Shown piece by piece: positions 53,243 to 64,000 of a stretch of DNA of 64,000 bases. The stretch is from Antedon mediterranea. Lineage: Eukaryota > Echinodermata > Crinoidea > Comatulida > Antedonidae. Under the pieces are notes generated by a model, which was not told where the DNA came from, ran no database searches, and saw only the letters and a list, made by a program, of their open reading frames with translations. The position numbers and the translations under genes are program-made. Where the stretch lies: positions 15,842,101 through 15,906,100 of the forward strand of contig NC_092677.1 in NCBI RefSeq assembly GCF_964355755.1. Direction: 5' to 3'. Within the stretch, counting starts at the first letter, position 1, and the number at the start of each line of letters is the position of its first letter.

Positions 53243-55757
53243 GTCTAGGACCTGGGACAGATTTGTATGCATTTAATTTAGGAGAGAATATTTCAACTGT
53301 TATAGGATAATTTGACCCCAACGAACAACATGGAATGTGTGCCAAATTTGCTATCCGGGGCGAACATGCCCAAAATCGGGGTCAAAAGTTAAAAATGTGT
53401 GGTTCTTATATCTCGACAACCACTTGTCGTACAGATTTGCTTTTGACGACAAATTGTTCAGAATATACATATTTATATTCAGCCTAACACAACCTCTAGC
53501 GAAAAAATGACTGGAAATGCTTTTACTGACTTTTGACCCAAAAATGACCAAAAAACACATTTTCAGGTTTAATTATTCTTTAAAATGCCAAGGACAAACT
53601 GTGTGGTATCAAATGAAAGCATTTGTATTGAAAATTTCTAATTATGAAGCTAATTGTATGGAAAATGTGCATATTTTGATTACTTTTATACAAAAAATGA
53701 ATATTTGGTAGCGTAATTGGTATGTTTATTTATATAATATTAAATCATTACATCATCAGTGTTTGGAAAAAAATGAGTACCGTATACAGTAAGTAGTGTA
53801 AATTTATTTTGGTTTATTTATAATATTATAAAACATTTTCTAAAGTAGCTTTATTAATTTTAACTTTACAATTCAATTTGATAGCATATTTGATTGGCTT
53901 TCATTTGATATAGTGTCACATATTTCATTAAAACTAAAAAAATATTGATTTATTATACAAAATAAATGTACACTACTTGCACTTACGTACAGTATACAGT
54001 ACTCATTTCTGTCAAAACTTATGCACATTTTGTTGTTAAATATCATAATTAGATTTTCAATACAAGTTGGGTAACAATGGATAGAATATTTTTATGGGCT
54101 TTCATTTGATACTGAATAGATCTTCTAAACACTTCAATAATTTAATCATAATAAATAAACCAAAATAAATTTACACTATTTAATATACTCATTTTTGTCA
54201 AAAATTTTATAAAATATGCACATTTTTCAAAAAAATCTACATCATTATTCATAATTACAGATTTTCAATGCAATTTCAAAATGGCATCCAAATTGCCCTA
54301 TCTCCGTAACCCTTTGGTCTTTCAAAATGATATTGGTATCAAAATACTCGGAACATATATATTCATATTAATAGGCCACTATGTAATTTGTTTGTCATTT
54401 TTTGTTAAAGCAAAATTCCAGCTGATTTAGTTTCTCTACGTTGTAAAGTAATACAAAAAAGATGTTGCAATTTTTCTAAAAAAGGGGTGTCAAATCCGAG
54501 ATGGCCAACAGTACGTAAAATATCCAATAAATTTAACGAATTGGACAAAGTAACACCCAATATGAATAATAGTTAAAATGAATGTATAGTCATATAGTCT
54601 AGGACCTGGGTCAGATTTGTATGCATTTAATTTAGGAGAGAATATCTCAACTGTTAGTGTTACAGGATAATGATCTAGACTATCCTCAGCCTAGATATAA
54701 AAAAATACAACATAATTACAGAGTAGCAATGGGTAGAATATTTTATGTTCATTTGATACCAAATAGTTTTTCCAAACACTTAAATAATTTAATATTATAT
54801 AAAAAAACATAACAATTACGCTACCAATTACTCGTTTTTTGTATAAAAGTAATCAAAATATGCACATTTTCCATACAATTAGTTTCATAATTAAAAATTG
54901 TCAATACAAGTTGAGTAGCAATGGGTAGCATATTGTGTATGCTTTCATTTGATACCATACAGTTTATCTATTGGCATTTTAAAGAATAATTTAACCAGAA
55001 AATGTGTTTTTTGGTCATTTTTAGGTCAAAGGTCAGTGACAGCATTTCCGGTAATTTTTCCGCTAAAAGTTGTGTTAGACCGAATACAAATATGTATATT
55101 CTGAACAATTTGACACCAAAAGAACAATTATTAAATATTATAAATAAATCAAAATAAATTTACACTATTTAATATGTATACTCATTTTGTAACAAAATAC
55201 TAAAATATGTACATTTTTAACAAAATTAGCATCATAATTACAGATTTTTAATAAAAGTTGGGTAGAAATGGGTAGAATATTTTATGGGCTTTCATTTGAT
55301 ACCAATTATTCATTTTTTGTATAAAAGTAATCAAAATATGCACATTTTCAATATAATTAGCTTCATAATTAAACATTTTCAATACAAGTTGGGTAGCATA
55401 TTGTGTATGCTTTCATTTGATACCATACAGTTTGTCCATTGGCATTTTAAAGAATAATTTGACCTGAAAATGTGGTCATTTTGGGGTCAAAGGTCAGTAA
55501 AAGCATTTCCAGTCATTTTTTCGTTAGAGGTTGTGTTAGACTGAATATAAATATGTACTTTCTGAACAATTTGTCACCAAAAGCAAATCTGTACGACAAG
55601 TGGTTGTCGAGATATAAGAACCTTTGACCCCGATTTTGGGCATGTTCGCCCCGGATAGCGAATTCAGCACACATTCCATGTTGTTCGTTGGTGTCAAATT
55701 ATCCTAACATATCCTCTCCTAAATTAAATGCATACAAATTTGACCCAGGTCCTAGAC
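53243..55757. mobile_element. Large palindromic (foldback) element, about 2.5 kb
   Basis: The left arm 53243 to about 53715 starts GTCTAGGACCTGGGACAG; the right arm about 55315-55757 ends CTGACCCAGG-type inverse TTTGACCCAGGTCCTAGAC. The arms pair over about 450 bp, including CGGGGCGAACATGCCCAAAA and GACAACCACTTGTCGTACAG. A second left-type end lies inside at 54598 (GTCTAGGACCTGGGTCAG) and a partial inverse arm at 54820-55125, so copies are nested. The centre has degenerate units of about 190-200 bp with TGGGCTTTCATTTGATAC and CCAAAATAAATTTACACTA. No ORF. Target duplication not resolved. Confidence 0.8.
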
Positions 55758-57315
55758 TTAACTATAGCTGTAATTAAAAATGATTTACAATTATAGTCCA
55801 AAAATTGAGCAAATTGTTTTATCTTGATATAAATCATAGATTTTATCTAGTAATAAATGGTGTTTAAATTTTGTTGAACCATTAAAAAAAATTTCCAAAT
55901 AGTATTCAATTAAGAAATAAGTCAAAAATAAGAAATGATCAATTAGTTTTTATTGATAATTCGATAAAACCAAATTAAAAATAAACTGTAATACTAATAC
56001 CAATTAAATGCAACCCACATACTTTGGAAACTAAATTAGCATATCAATTAGTATATAAACAAAGGAATATATACAGTACTTAGAATCTATGTTAAGATAT
56101 ACACACTCTTGATAGTGTCACCAGCAAAAATAATAAGGAACAATAGGAACCCAAATTAGGGACATCAATAAACAGGAAAGCATAGATTAGATTATTTCAG
56201 CTGTAGTGAATTTGATGACTGTAAACAGAATTGATATAATTTTCCCTAACATCAGAAACATGACTATTGATAACTATATCATTATAAGTATTGACACCAG
56301 TTTGATTACTTAAGTTACTCCAATAAATTTTAATCAAGTTAGCCATAACATTACTAGTTTAGATTATTAGAGGTATAAAAGTGAGAAACTAAGGGACAAT
56401 TCAGTTACTGAAACCAATGATGCATTAAGTACATTAGCCTTGAGTGGTGTTGCAAGAGTCAGCTTTCTTGATGATGATTTGAAATGCAGGATAAAATCAA
56501 GACCAAGAAAAACATCTCAGGAAATTGGTTTCTTTTAACATTGAAGCATTTTTATTCACACTGCGACAAACTTTGTATAGTCATTCTATTTTTAGAGGAT
56601 TAAAGACATTTGGCAATTTGAGTTTCATACGCATAGACATACAAACATTTACAAATGTTATCCAAATTTCTATTAGTTTGCAATGAACTGGTATTTGGTA
56701 AATTTGTTGTGTAGTTACCATATTTATAAAACTATGACCTATTTGTACATAAATATCTATCTAAAGCAAGTGTATTGGAATGTATCTTTAAAATCTGAGA
56801 ACAACCTTTACCTTCTTTAATTTCATAACTACATTGAGCCAGGGAGATAAATAACTGTTATTCTTCTATTTAAATTTATATCTCATTTTAATTAATTTTA
56901 CTTTTATTTGACTTTACCCTATTATCATAAATTTGTTTAAGCCAATTAATAATTCTTAGTTAAGTTTAAAATTAGGACCTAACTTCATTTAATGTTATGT
57001 TATCTCTATTGCAAACACTGGCAAGTAACATCTGGAGGCCATAAAAACAAAGGAAGGGAGACCATTAATAATAATTTATTCGGAGAACACTTAACTTAAC
57101 TACAAAAATACAAAATAAACTATTAATATATATATTAGAACTTCAATTCAGATATGACTTTACTGTTTCCTAATTATGCAGTACTAGTAGTACTTATAAA
57201 AGGTAAATGAACCCAGTTGTATCCTATGGGAGCAAAAGTTATTGAAGTCTTGACCAGAGAGGTACATTCCTGGTTACAGGCCCACCTCTGATATACCTGA
57301 CTCATTCATATAGAA
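55758..57315. other. AT-rich, no gene seen; one member of a duplicated segment
   Basis: The block 56385-56580 (GTGAGAAACTAAGGGAC, AATGATGCATTAAGTACATT, GATGATGATTTGAAATGC, CACTGCGACAAAC) recurs in diverged form at 59615-59875 in the same orientation. No exon is supported. Confidence 0.45.
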
Positions 57316-57318
57316 TAA

Positions 57319-57992
57319 GGGCCTGTTTCTGCTGCAACTACTCAAAATACGGTTTAAAAATACAGTATAAAATACGGTATTTTTTATATCGTATTTTTCA
57401 GTACCCCGTTTCTGCTAACAATACTTCTTGGGTAGTCGTGTTAAATTTCATCCTTTTTACCCAAATTGCCATTCATTTATTTGGTCGATAATTAAAATTC
57501 GCAATAAAGCCTTAAAGGATGTTTTACGTCTCACTTTCAACAGCCTAGCCCTAGTGATAGAGATGTTGTGAGAGCACAGAAAACATCGTAATGGGGACAA
57601 GTAATTCATTCCCTCCCCGAGTTATTGTCTTTTGCAATGTTGTACTGCTTTCGCAGGCTCTTCAGCTTTGAGTTTACTTGCTTTGGAGACAAGTATATTC
57701 CGTACTCCTGCTTTATGTTTTTTAGAAATGTCTTTATAAATGTTGGTTGTCCCTTTTATTACCTTTTAGTTGGCCAGAAATTTTAGCTCCCCCACCCCCT
57801 CCTTCTCCACCCCTCCTTCCCCAGACAGATTTAGTAAATACTGTGACGTCTTTGCTCCACATTTTCGCCGAATATATCTATACACGTGTGTAAAACAGCT
57901 GACAACGACAGAAAATAAAAACACGATGTTGACCGATCATGTCGCAGGCAAAAATAAATACTGTATTGTTTATTGGCAGCAGAAATAGGGCC
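57319..57992. mobile_element. PIF/Harbinger-like element with TAA target duplication, 674 bp
   Basis: It starts GGGCCTGTTTCTGCTGC and ends GGCAGCAGAAATAGGGCC, inverted partners, with TAA on both sides (57316-57318 and 57993-57995). The GGGCCTGTTT end and TWA duplication are hallmarks of PIF/Harbinger. Just inside is an AAAATACGGTATTTTTTAT palindromic stretch (57370-57410). No transposase remains; the 72-codon frame at 57770 is low-complexity at its start. Confidence 0.75.
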
Positions 57993-57995
57993 TAA

Positions 57996-60167
57996 GTTAC
58001 CAGGAAATGAGTGAGATTGATTGATGGGATACTAAATTGTTACACTACTACACAAGTTTCACAAGGGACATGGCTTCACACATATATAATATAATATAAA
58101 ATAAAAAGTAAACTAAAAATAAACAGATAACACTCAGATAGTACCACCATCCACTAAACCAAATTACCAATGACACAATAACAATAAATACAACCCACAT
58201 TCATAATAATTAATATAATAATAATATTCATTTGGAATTGACATTACTGTGTAATTTTAATTTTTTATGGTCATTCTAACCACTTTTTAAATGTAATAGG
58301 TGTTTTGTAATAGTAGGTCAAATATCGTACTTTTGTAATTTGTCTATATAAATATAGTATTACTAGTTTAAGTTTCCTCACCTTCATGTCAAAGTGTGCT
58401 GCTGTTATAAAAGCATATGTTCAATAAAATTATTATTTTCGAAAAAGCATTTTATAGTTTGATTCATGTACCTTGTATTGTAATGGATCTATAAATTTCA
58501 TGAGATCATCCCCCAATACAAGGATTGTGTTTTTACATGATATCTATACAAAGAGTTCACATAATAAAATGAAAAGGGGTATTTTAAATTGGTAATTATT
58601 ATTCATCAATGTCAAATTTCTTAAAATGATCAACATGTTATATAAATTTGTTGCTTCATTTGTTAACATAATGTAATTTATTGTGCTATGAAGCATTTGC
58701 CCTAAATTGATCAAAATAATACTGTACAATTTAATAGTGTGATTTGAGACATTTGCTGTTCAAATTTAAAACAGGACCACCATAGATAATGCTATACATT
58801 TAATTATACAAGGGGTCATCATTGTCGATCTTAGTTTTCAATAACAATAATAATAATAATAATAATAACAATAATAATAATAACAGGTATGTATTAAATT
58901 TTCATTATAATGAAAATTGATCAAAAATAATCTATAACAAATATGATTTAACTAAACCAAAATACTGTACATACTTTAATATCAAATATGAAAATCATCC
59001 AATAGTGTTTAGTAGACTTTAAATACATTGTCTAAAAGCACAATTTATGAAGAATGTACAGTAGTAATGGGAGTACAATCACCACCTATCTTTTATCATC
59101 ACTAAAATAGAATGAGGAACCGTAGGCCTATAGAACTTAGATTAACTCAACAGGAAAATAGGTTTGGGCAAATTAAGTGTTTTGCTTTTGTAAACCAATA
59201 GTTTTTCATATAAGCAAGGAAATCCATGGTATAAAAGCTACTAAAAATTGCTACTAAAGCCATGAGTATGAGAATAGATTTTGAGGTGGAATTTGTTTTT
59301 TTACTCATGTATTACTAAGTGTTACTCTGAAAGTATGTATCATTGCTGTATTAAATAAATTGAAAGAAAAGTGGCTGGGGTGGGGTGGGAATTGTATTAC
59401 TGTAGTTATATGTTATAGTTTGATTACTTATTTGTTACGTAATATTGTGTGTGCGCCACCGATTTAAATTTAAATCCAAATCCAAATAAATATAAATAAA
59501 AAATCTGATTCAATAAAAGCAATGTTTTTCTTTTTGTAATGAATTAAATATATAAATTTTATTGTTATAGAAGATTATAATTGAGATCATGGAGATTATT
59601 ATTATGATACAAAGAATTCAAAGTGAGAAACTAAGAGAAAATTTGGTTAGTGAAAGCAATGATGCATTGGTTACCTCATTACCATTAGCATTGAGTGTCA
59701 GTACTGTAATGTAGAAACACAAATATTTATGGAATTCATTGCTGCAAGAATCATCTTTTAGAATGATGATTTGAAATGCTGGATAAAATCATGGCCAGGA
59801 AAGACAAATTAGGTTTCTTTTAACAAAAAAATGTTTATCATTAAAGCATTTCATTCACCCTGCGACAACACTTGCGAAATTAAATTCGCTGAATTGTTGC
59901 GCAAGCAGCGTTTCATAGTTTATAATGTTTTAATTGTAACATAATTGTATCTTATGGTATACCTTGTGCCCTAACCTAAGGATAGAATTTAGAAACCAAA
60001 AATTAAAACACTTTCAAGTGCTAATAATACCATGATGATACACTCTATTACATATTAGTACAAACCTAGCACTCTTCAATAGTAATCAAATTGGAGTTAA
60101 TTTTAATTATTATAAATTGTTTTAAAAATTAATATTTCAGAGGAACAATTATTATATATTCACTCAC
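57996..60167. other. AT-rich, no gene seen; (AAT)n and second copy of a duplicated segment
   Basis: An (AAT)n/(AAC) microsatellite runs at about 58840-58884. The block 59615-59875 is the partner of 56385-56580. Otherwise no exon or RNA gene is supported. Confidence 0.45.
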
Positions 60168-60282
60168 CCTTAGCACAAGGATGTAATTTATTAAGTACAA
60201 GTTCATATTCATGGACACCAAATTTTGCAGCTGTCTCAATAATTTTTAATGTTTGATTCCATCTACATAGGAATGTATCTTC
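60168..60282 (-). CDS. Orphan internal exon, gene not recognised
   Basis: A 115-nt minus-strand segment with a strong acceptor (long T-rich tract, then TATATTTAG at 60283-60291) and a consensus donor GTGAGT directly after AAGG (60168/60167). One frame is open throughout: it begins EDTFLCRWNQTLKII, continues ETAAKFGVHEYELVLNKL and ends HPCAK, entering at phase 0 and leaving at phase 1. The composition looks like a soluble helical domain. I do not recognise the family. No matching-phase neighbour exon was found with confidence in the window, so the rest of the gene may use distant exons or lie outside. Confidence 0.5.
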
Positions 60283-61840
60283 CTAAATATACAAAAATAT
60301 ATAAAAAAAATGTGTAAAATAATTGAATATGTCAATTTAGTAATGGAAATCATATCATATACTTGAATATTCTAAATCTTAATATGTAAACTACAGTACT
60401 GTACTGGCAAGTATCTTTGTGAAAATGACAAAATAACACTGTGGTAACAATACAATATTTAACTGAAAGCATGGAGTAATACTCCATGCTGATAGCCTTC
60501 AATGATTAGCATAGAATTCTCATAAAATCTTGTGATATCTGAGAAGGTCACTCCCAATGGACTGGTGGTATAGCAATTTTACCAAACACAATTAACTACA
60601 CTACCCAGTAGAACCAGGGAGATGTAGTTTACACTCTCAAAAAGAACGCCTCCCCACCCTGTTTGGTTTGCAAAAGTAATCTCGAAAAGAAGCCCACCCA
60701 AGAGTCCTAAAAAAAAGAGAATCTCATGGTAAAAATATAAGCATGGAGCAACATTAGATTACATATGTTGCACCATGTCATAAGTAAGGACCTTCAGTAA
60801 CAGTAAACCCATTGAAAAAAAATAACTTTGCGAGTCTGAACTATTATAAGACTTTTATTTACATGCCGATGATTACATCATTTTGAGACGTTGCGCATGC
60901 GTCAGATTGTATTTCTCACTAGAATTAGAGAGTTGGTGAGACTTGGATTTGACGTCACCTAAATATTTTACGCCGAGGTCTTTTGTAATCCAGTTTTTGG
61001 TCATTGAGTGAAATCTAAAAGTGTTCAACGAGAAAGACAGCTTGGTGGGAACTGCATCCACATGATCTAAAGGTCCATAATATTAATGGTCACATTTAGT
61101 GCTGATGGAATTTAGGTAATGTTACTTTTGTTAAATTTAGCATTATTCAATGAAATGCAAACTAGACTTAAAAGAAATGAAGCCAATGAGTTTACCTCCA
61201 TGATTAATCAAATAACCATTTCTTGTTTGCAACTAAATTAAAAAGTATTTTTTTAGGCTTTTATATTACTCTATTAATTAGTAATTAATACAAATTTTGT
61301 CTCATGATTTGAATTAAACAACACAGATCATGAGATTGCTTGCTGATTAATTGTTTATGTGTAAAACCACTTAATTGTTAACTCATGTGGAGACTTTCTC
61401 TATGGTTAACAGCCATTAGCCTATAATTCACTTCATTGGTTGATCATTTTAGTTAACTGAATCCGATTGGTCAGTTATTGAGCCTATAATTGTTTTATAT
61501 TTTTGAACTAATTCATTCTTTGTTTAGCATTTAATGTTAACAAGACCAACAATTGATATCTCTTTGCACATTATTATACTGTACTGTATTATCTTTCATA
61601 AATGCTGTCATTGTTCAGCATCAGCTGGTCCACAACAAATTTGACTTCTATTTGGAAGCAACAGCAACCTGTTTGATTGTGAAATTAAGGTAATGAATAG
61701 CCCTTTTCATTTGTTTTAATTTGAGTTTAATATTACATTTGTTTTGATACTATTGATGTTTACATTTCAGCTTTTATTGCCAGTGGGAATTCTGTATAAT
61801 ATTACATATATAAATGCTAGTTTGTTAATTAGTTATTAAA
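60283..61840. other. Mostly AT-rich; a CpG-bearing patch at 60850-61060
   Basis: The patch has GACGTC, CGCCGAGG, TTGCGCATGCGTC and a 62-codon minus frame (61061-60873, MDAVPTKLSFSLNTFRF...). It could be a first exon or promoter of the gene that owns the orphan exon at 60168, but no donor in a matching phase supports that. No other feature is supported. Confidence 0.35.
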
Positions 61841-61878
61841 AAAAATATACACTTACATTTACTGTTTAAAAAACATAG

Positions 61879-63072
61879 CAAACCCCCATTGAACCAAAAT
61901 AAAAGTGATTGAATTGTGTAGTGTAAAACTTTGGGGGTATTGCTAAACTGCGCAAACAACAAAAAAAGCTGTGCAAACCTCCTTAAAAACAATTATTATT
62001 GATTAGAACACAACTAGAACTATATAGGGAGACAATTTATGAGAAAAAAAATTTGAAATTCCTTTAAGTTTGCCTTTTTTTGGGTTAAAAACTTCAATTT
62101 TTGGGAAAATTACTGATTTAACAGCGCAAAAAAAAAAAAAAGCTGCGCAAACCTCCTTTAAATCTATTAATATTGATTAAAACACAACTAGACCTATATA
62201 GGGAGACAATTTATGGGGAAAAAAATTTGAAATTTCTTTAAAAAAACAATTTTAATTGATTTAAAGGAGGTTTGCGCAGCTTTTTTTGTTTTTTTTGCGC
62301 TGTGAAATCAGTAATTTTCCCAAAAATTGAAGTTTTTAACCCAAAAAAAGGCAAACTTAAAGGAATTTCAAATTTTTTTTCTCATAAATTGTCTCCCTAT
62401 ATAGTTCTAGTTGGGTTCTAATCAATAATAATTGTTTTTTTAACTTTTTCCTTTATATGATGTTTTTTTAGTCTTAGTTAGGGTCAAAGAGTAAAACTCA
62501 CTACAAAGAATTGTTAACTTAAGTTCTAAATTAATAGGTTTTCAACTTTGTAGCTTATCTTCTTTTTGTGACATGCAAATTCTAGAAAAAAGTAGAGCTA
62601 TTCTAAAAAATGTTAACCATGACTTGTTCAGTGATTTTGAGCTGATGCCTCATGGGTGTTGCTTTCGATGCCCAGCATGTAGAACAAACCAGAAAAGGAA
62701 TTCGTTTTTGCCAGTGCAGTGGCCATCTGACTCTTATTATTTTGTACTGTTTTGTGATATTTTGTAAGATAATTTTAATCCAGACCTTTTTATTTGAATT
62801 GCCCCGTGTGGGATGATTAAAGAATTTTGAATTGAATATGTAGTAGTGCACAAACTTCCTACCACTTGGTTTGTCAATTTAAAAGAATTTTTGGGTAAAA
62901 CAGCATTTTTTAACCCAATTATTTTTAACCTTAAATATGATGTTTTACCCCAAAAATAAGGACTGTAACTGTATTTAACAATTTTTAACAAATTTTTGTT
63001 TTGACTGACATACCAATTTAGTCATACTGTACACTACATGATTCAATCACTTTTATTTTGGTTCAATAGGGT
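61879..63072. mobile_element. Nested palindromic element (outer and inner inverted repeats)
   Basis: Outer pair: CCCATTGAACCAAAATAAAA then GTGATTGAATTGTGTAGTG (61879-61922) against CACTACATGATTCAATCAC and TTTTATTTTGGTTCAATAGG (63033-63070). Inner pair: about 61984-62164 against about 62257-62445, nearly identical over 180 bp (CCCTATATAGTTCTAGTTG; GGAGGTTTGCGCAGC; GAAATTCCTTTAAGTTTGCC). The 92-bp spacer is itself a diverged copy of the arm. A GCGCAAA word recurs at each junction. No ORF. Confidence 0.75.
62573..62835 (+). mobile_element. Retroelement 3' end (GCCCCGTGTGGG tail) inside the palindrome
   Basis: It ends TTGAATTGCCCCGTGTGGGA then TGATTAAAGAATTTTGAATT, a typical CR1/L2-type 3' tail. 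The 64-codon plus frame before it (HGCCFRCPACRTNQKRN, with a CxxC-like pair) is probably non-functional leader sequence of that element, but I could not place it in a family. Confidence 0.45.
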
Positions 63073-63220
63073 TTAAAAATATGTTTTTTTGTGATGTTTG
63101 AAGGATTTAACAATACCCCTTTTATCAGTGTTTCAATGGTTGAATTACATTGATGATTGTAAATAAAAGTTTGCGCTGCGTCAAAAACAATTCTTTTAAT
63201 AGCAAAATTATAATATTTTT

Positions 63221-64000
63221 TAACCTAGACAAAAGTGTTCCATTTGGATGTTAAAATGTCTCGTCCGCAACGACATTATAAATCATATTTAATAAAAATA
63301 AATAAATAATAATAAAATGTTATAATTTAAACAGGTAAGTTATATAAAACAACTATCTGGCAACATTATATAAAACAGATTAGGTATCTTTTATAATGAG
63401 GATAAATGTATACCTTCTGAAAAGTCATGTTTATTTGCTGTCCCATTCGTGACACATAGCCTACAATTTGTTATTGTTTGTGCAGTGTTTTGTCCATATG
63501 TAAACATTTATTCTGAGACAGACCGGGGAGACAGATTACCAAAACTTGTTACTTTACTTTATGCAGTACTTTTATTTTTATATTTATACATTTATTCTAC
63601 TTTTAATCTTTTTCTTTTTTTATATTCTTTGCAAATTTTGCTACGCTTAACAAACCATGTTTGCATGCATAGATTATCATTTAAACTTGTTAAATAAATA
63701 CATTAACTTCATTATTATAGACCTCGGTGTTTTTTGGTTTAAGAAAATGTTATTTCGCAATTTAGGAATAAATACAAAGTATTTTACTACATGAACCTAC
63801 ATAATTTGAAAAATCTGACTTATTTATTATTTAACCATACACATAATCTAAAAAACAACTAAACTGAACTTAAAATACCTAGATTTAATTTATGATTTCT
63901 TAAAAACAAATGTTAGCATTAAACTCGAAATTAAATCATCACTCTGACGAATTATAGGTGATATTTTTATGATTGTTAATTTAATGAGAAAGAATCACAA
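63221..64000. other. AT-rich, no gene seen
   Basis: An 82-codon plus frame at 63449-63697 is a hydrophobic T-rich artefact without splice or start support. Nothing else is visible. Confidence 0.45.

Noticed and set aside
60873-61061. 62-codon minus-strand first exon
   Set aside because: CpG content is suggestive, but no donor gives a frame compatible with the orphan exon.
61164-61260. Minus-strand exon LQTRNGYLINHG upstream of the orphan exon
   Set aside because: It ends at phase 1, while the orphan exon at 60282 must be entered at phase 0, so the two do not join.
61619-61689. 71-nt plus-strand exon (HQLVHNKFDFYLEATATCL) between CAG and GTAATG
   Set aside because: Splice sites are acceptable and the frame is open, but it is short, isolated and unlike anything known; chance cannot be excluded.
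63449-63697. 82-codon hydrophobic plus-strand frame
   Set aside because: T-rich low complexity (LLFLYLYIYS) without splice or start support.

Overview
This is nuclear DNA of an intron-rich, AT-rich animal. Four conserved animal genes can be rebuilt exon by exon: DERL1 (7 exons, 251 aa, minus strand), TBC1D31/WDR67 (22 exons, 1015 aa, plus), RBBP5 (14 exons, 513 aa, plus) and OAF (4 exons, 256 aa, minus). All four look vertebrate-like in length and domain order. DERL1 and TBC1D31 lie head to head, as I recall for human 8q24. With the many AGGCCTAGGCCTA runs and marine-invertebrate-type SINEs and MITEs, this suggests an invertebrate deuterostome, perhaps an echinoderm. The taxon is an inference.

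Layout. 1-3.3 kb: a possible exon at the left edge, then repeats. 3.3-7.7 kb: DERL1 (-). 7.7-8.24 kb: shared promoter. 8.24-22.54 kb: TBC1D31 (+). 22.75-24.54 kb: an unrecognised three-exon protein kinase (-), convergent with TBC1D31. 25.6-27.7 kb: a broken LINE. 28.37-29.56 kb: a 1.2-kb foldback transposon flanked by an 11-bp target duplication. 29.63-38.13 kb: RBBP5 (+). 39.79-40.84 kb: a terminal-inverted-repeat element. 40.97-43.77 kb: OAF (-). 45.05-46.03 kb: a dead duplicate of the kinase exon. 46.1-49.2 kb: an AACGTT-rich satellite. 49.3-64 kb: mostly repeats (an antisense LINE fragment, two large palindromes, a Harbinger-like MITE) with one good orphan exon at 60.2 kb.

The genes do not form a pathway: DERL1 acts in ER-associated degradation, TBC1D31 at centriolar satellites, RBBP5 in H3K4 methyltransferase complexes, and OAF is secreted. 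The most unusual structures are: (a) an 18-copy 29-bp minisatellite at the TBC1D31 exon 3/intron 3 junction, whose unit copies the exon end plus its 5' splice site; (b) an RBBP5 intron almost wholly made of 32 copies of a 41-bp hairpin unit; (c) a divergent HND-type kinase with a MITE-interrupted pseudogene copy; (d) several very young palindromic elements. Exon boundaries were placed by hand from splice consensus, reading frame and homology; cDNA has not been seen.
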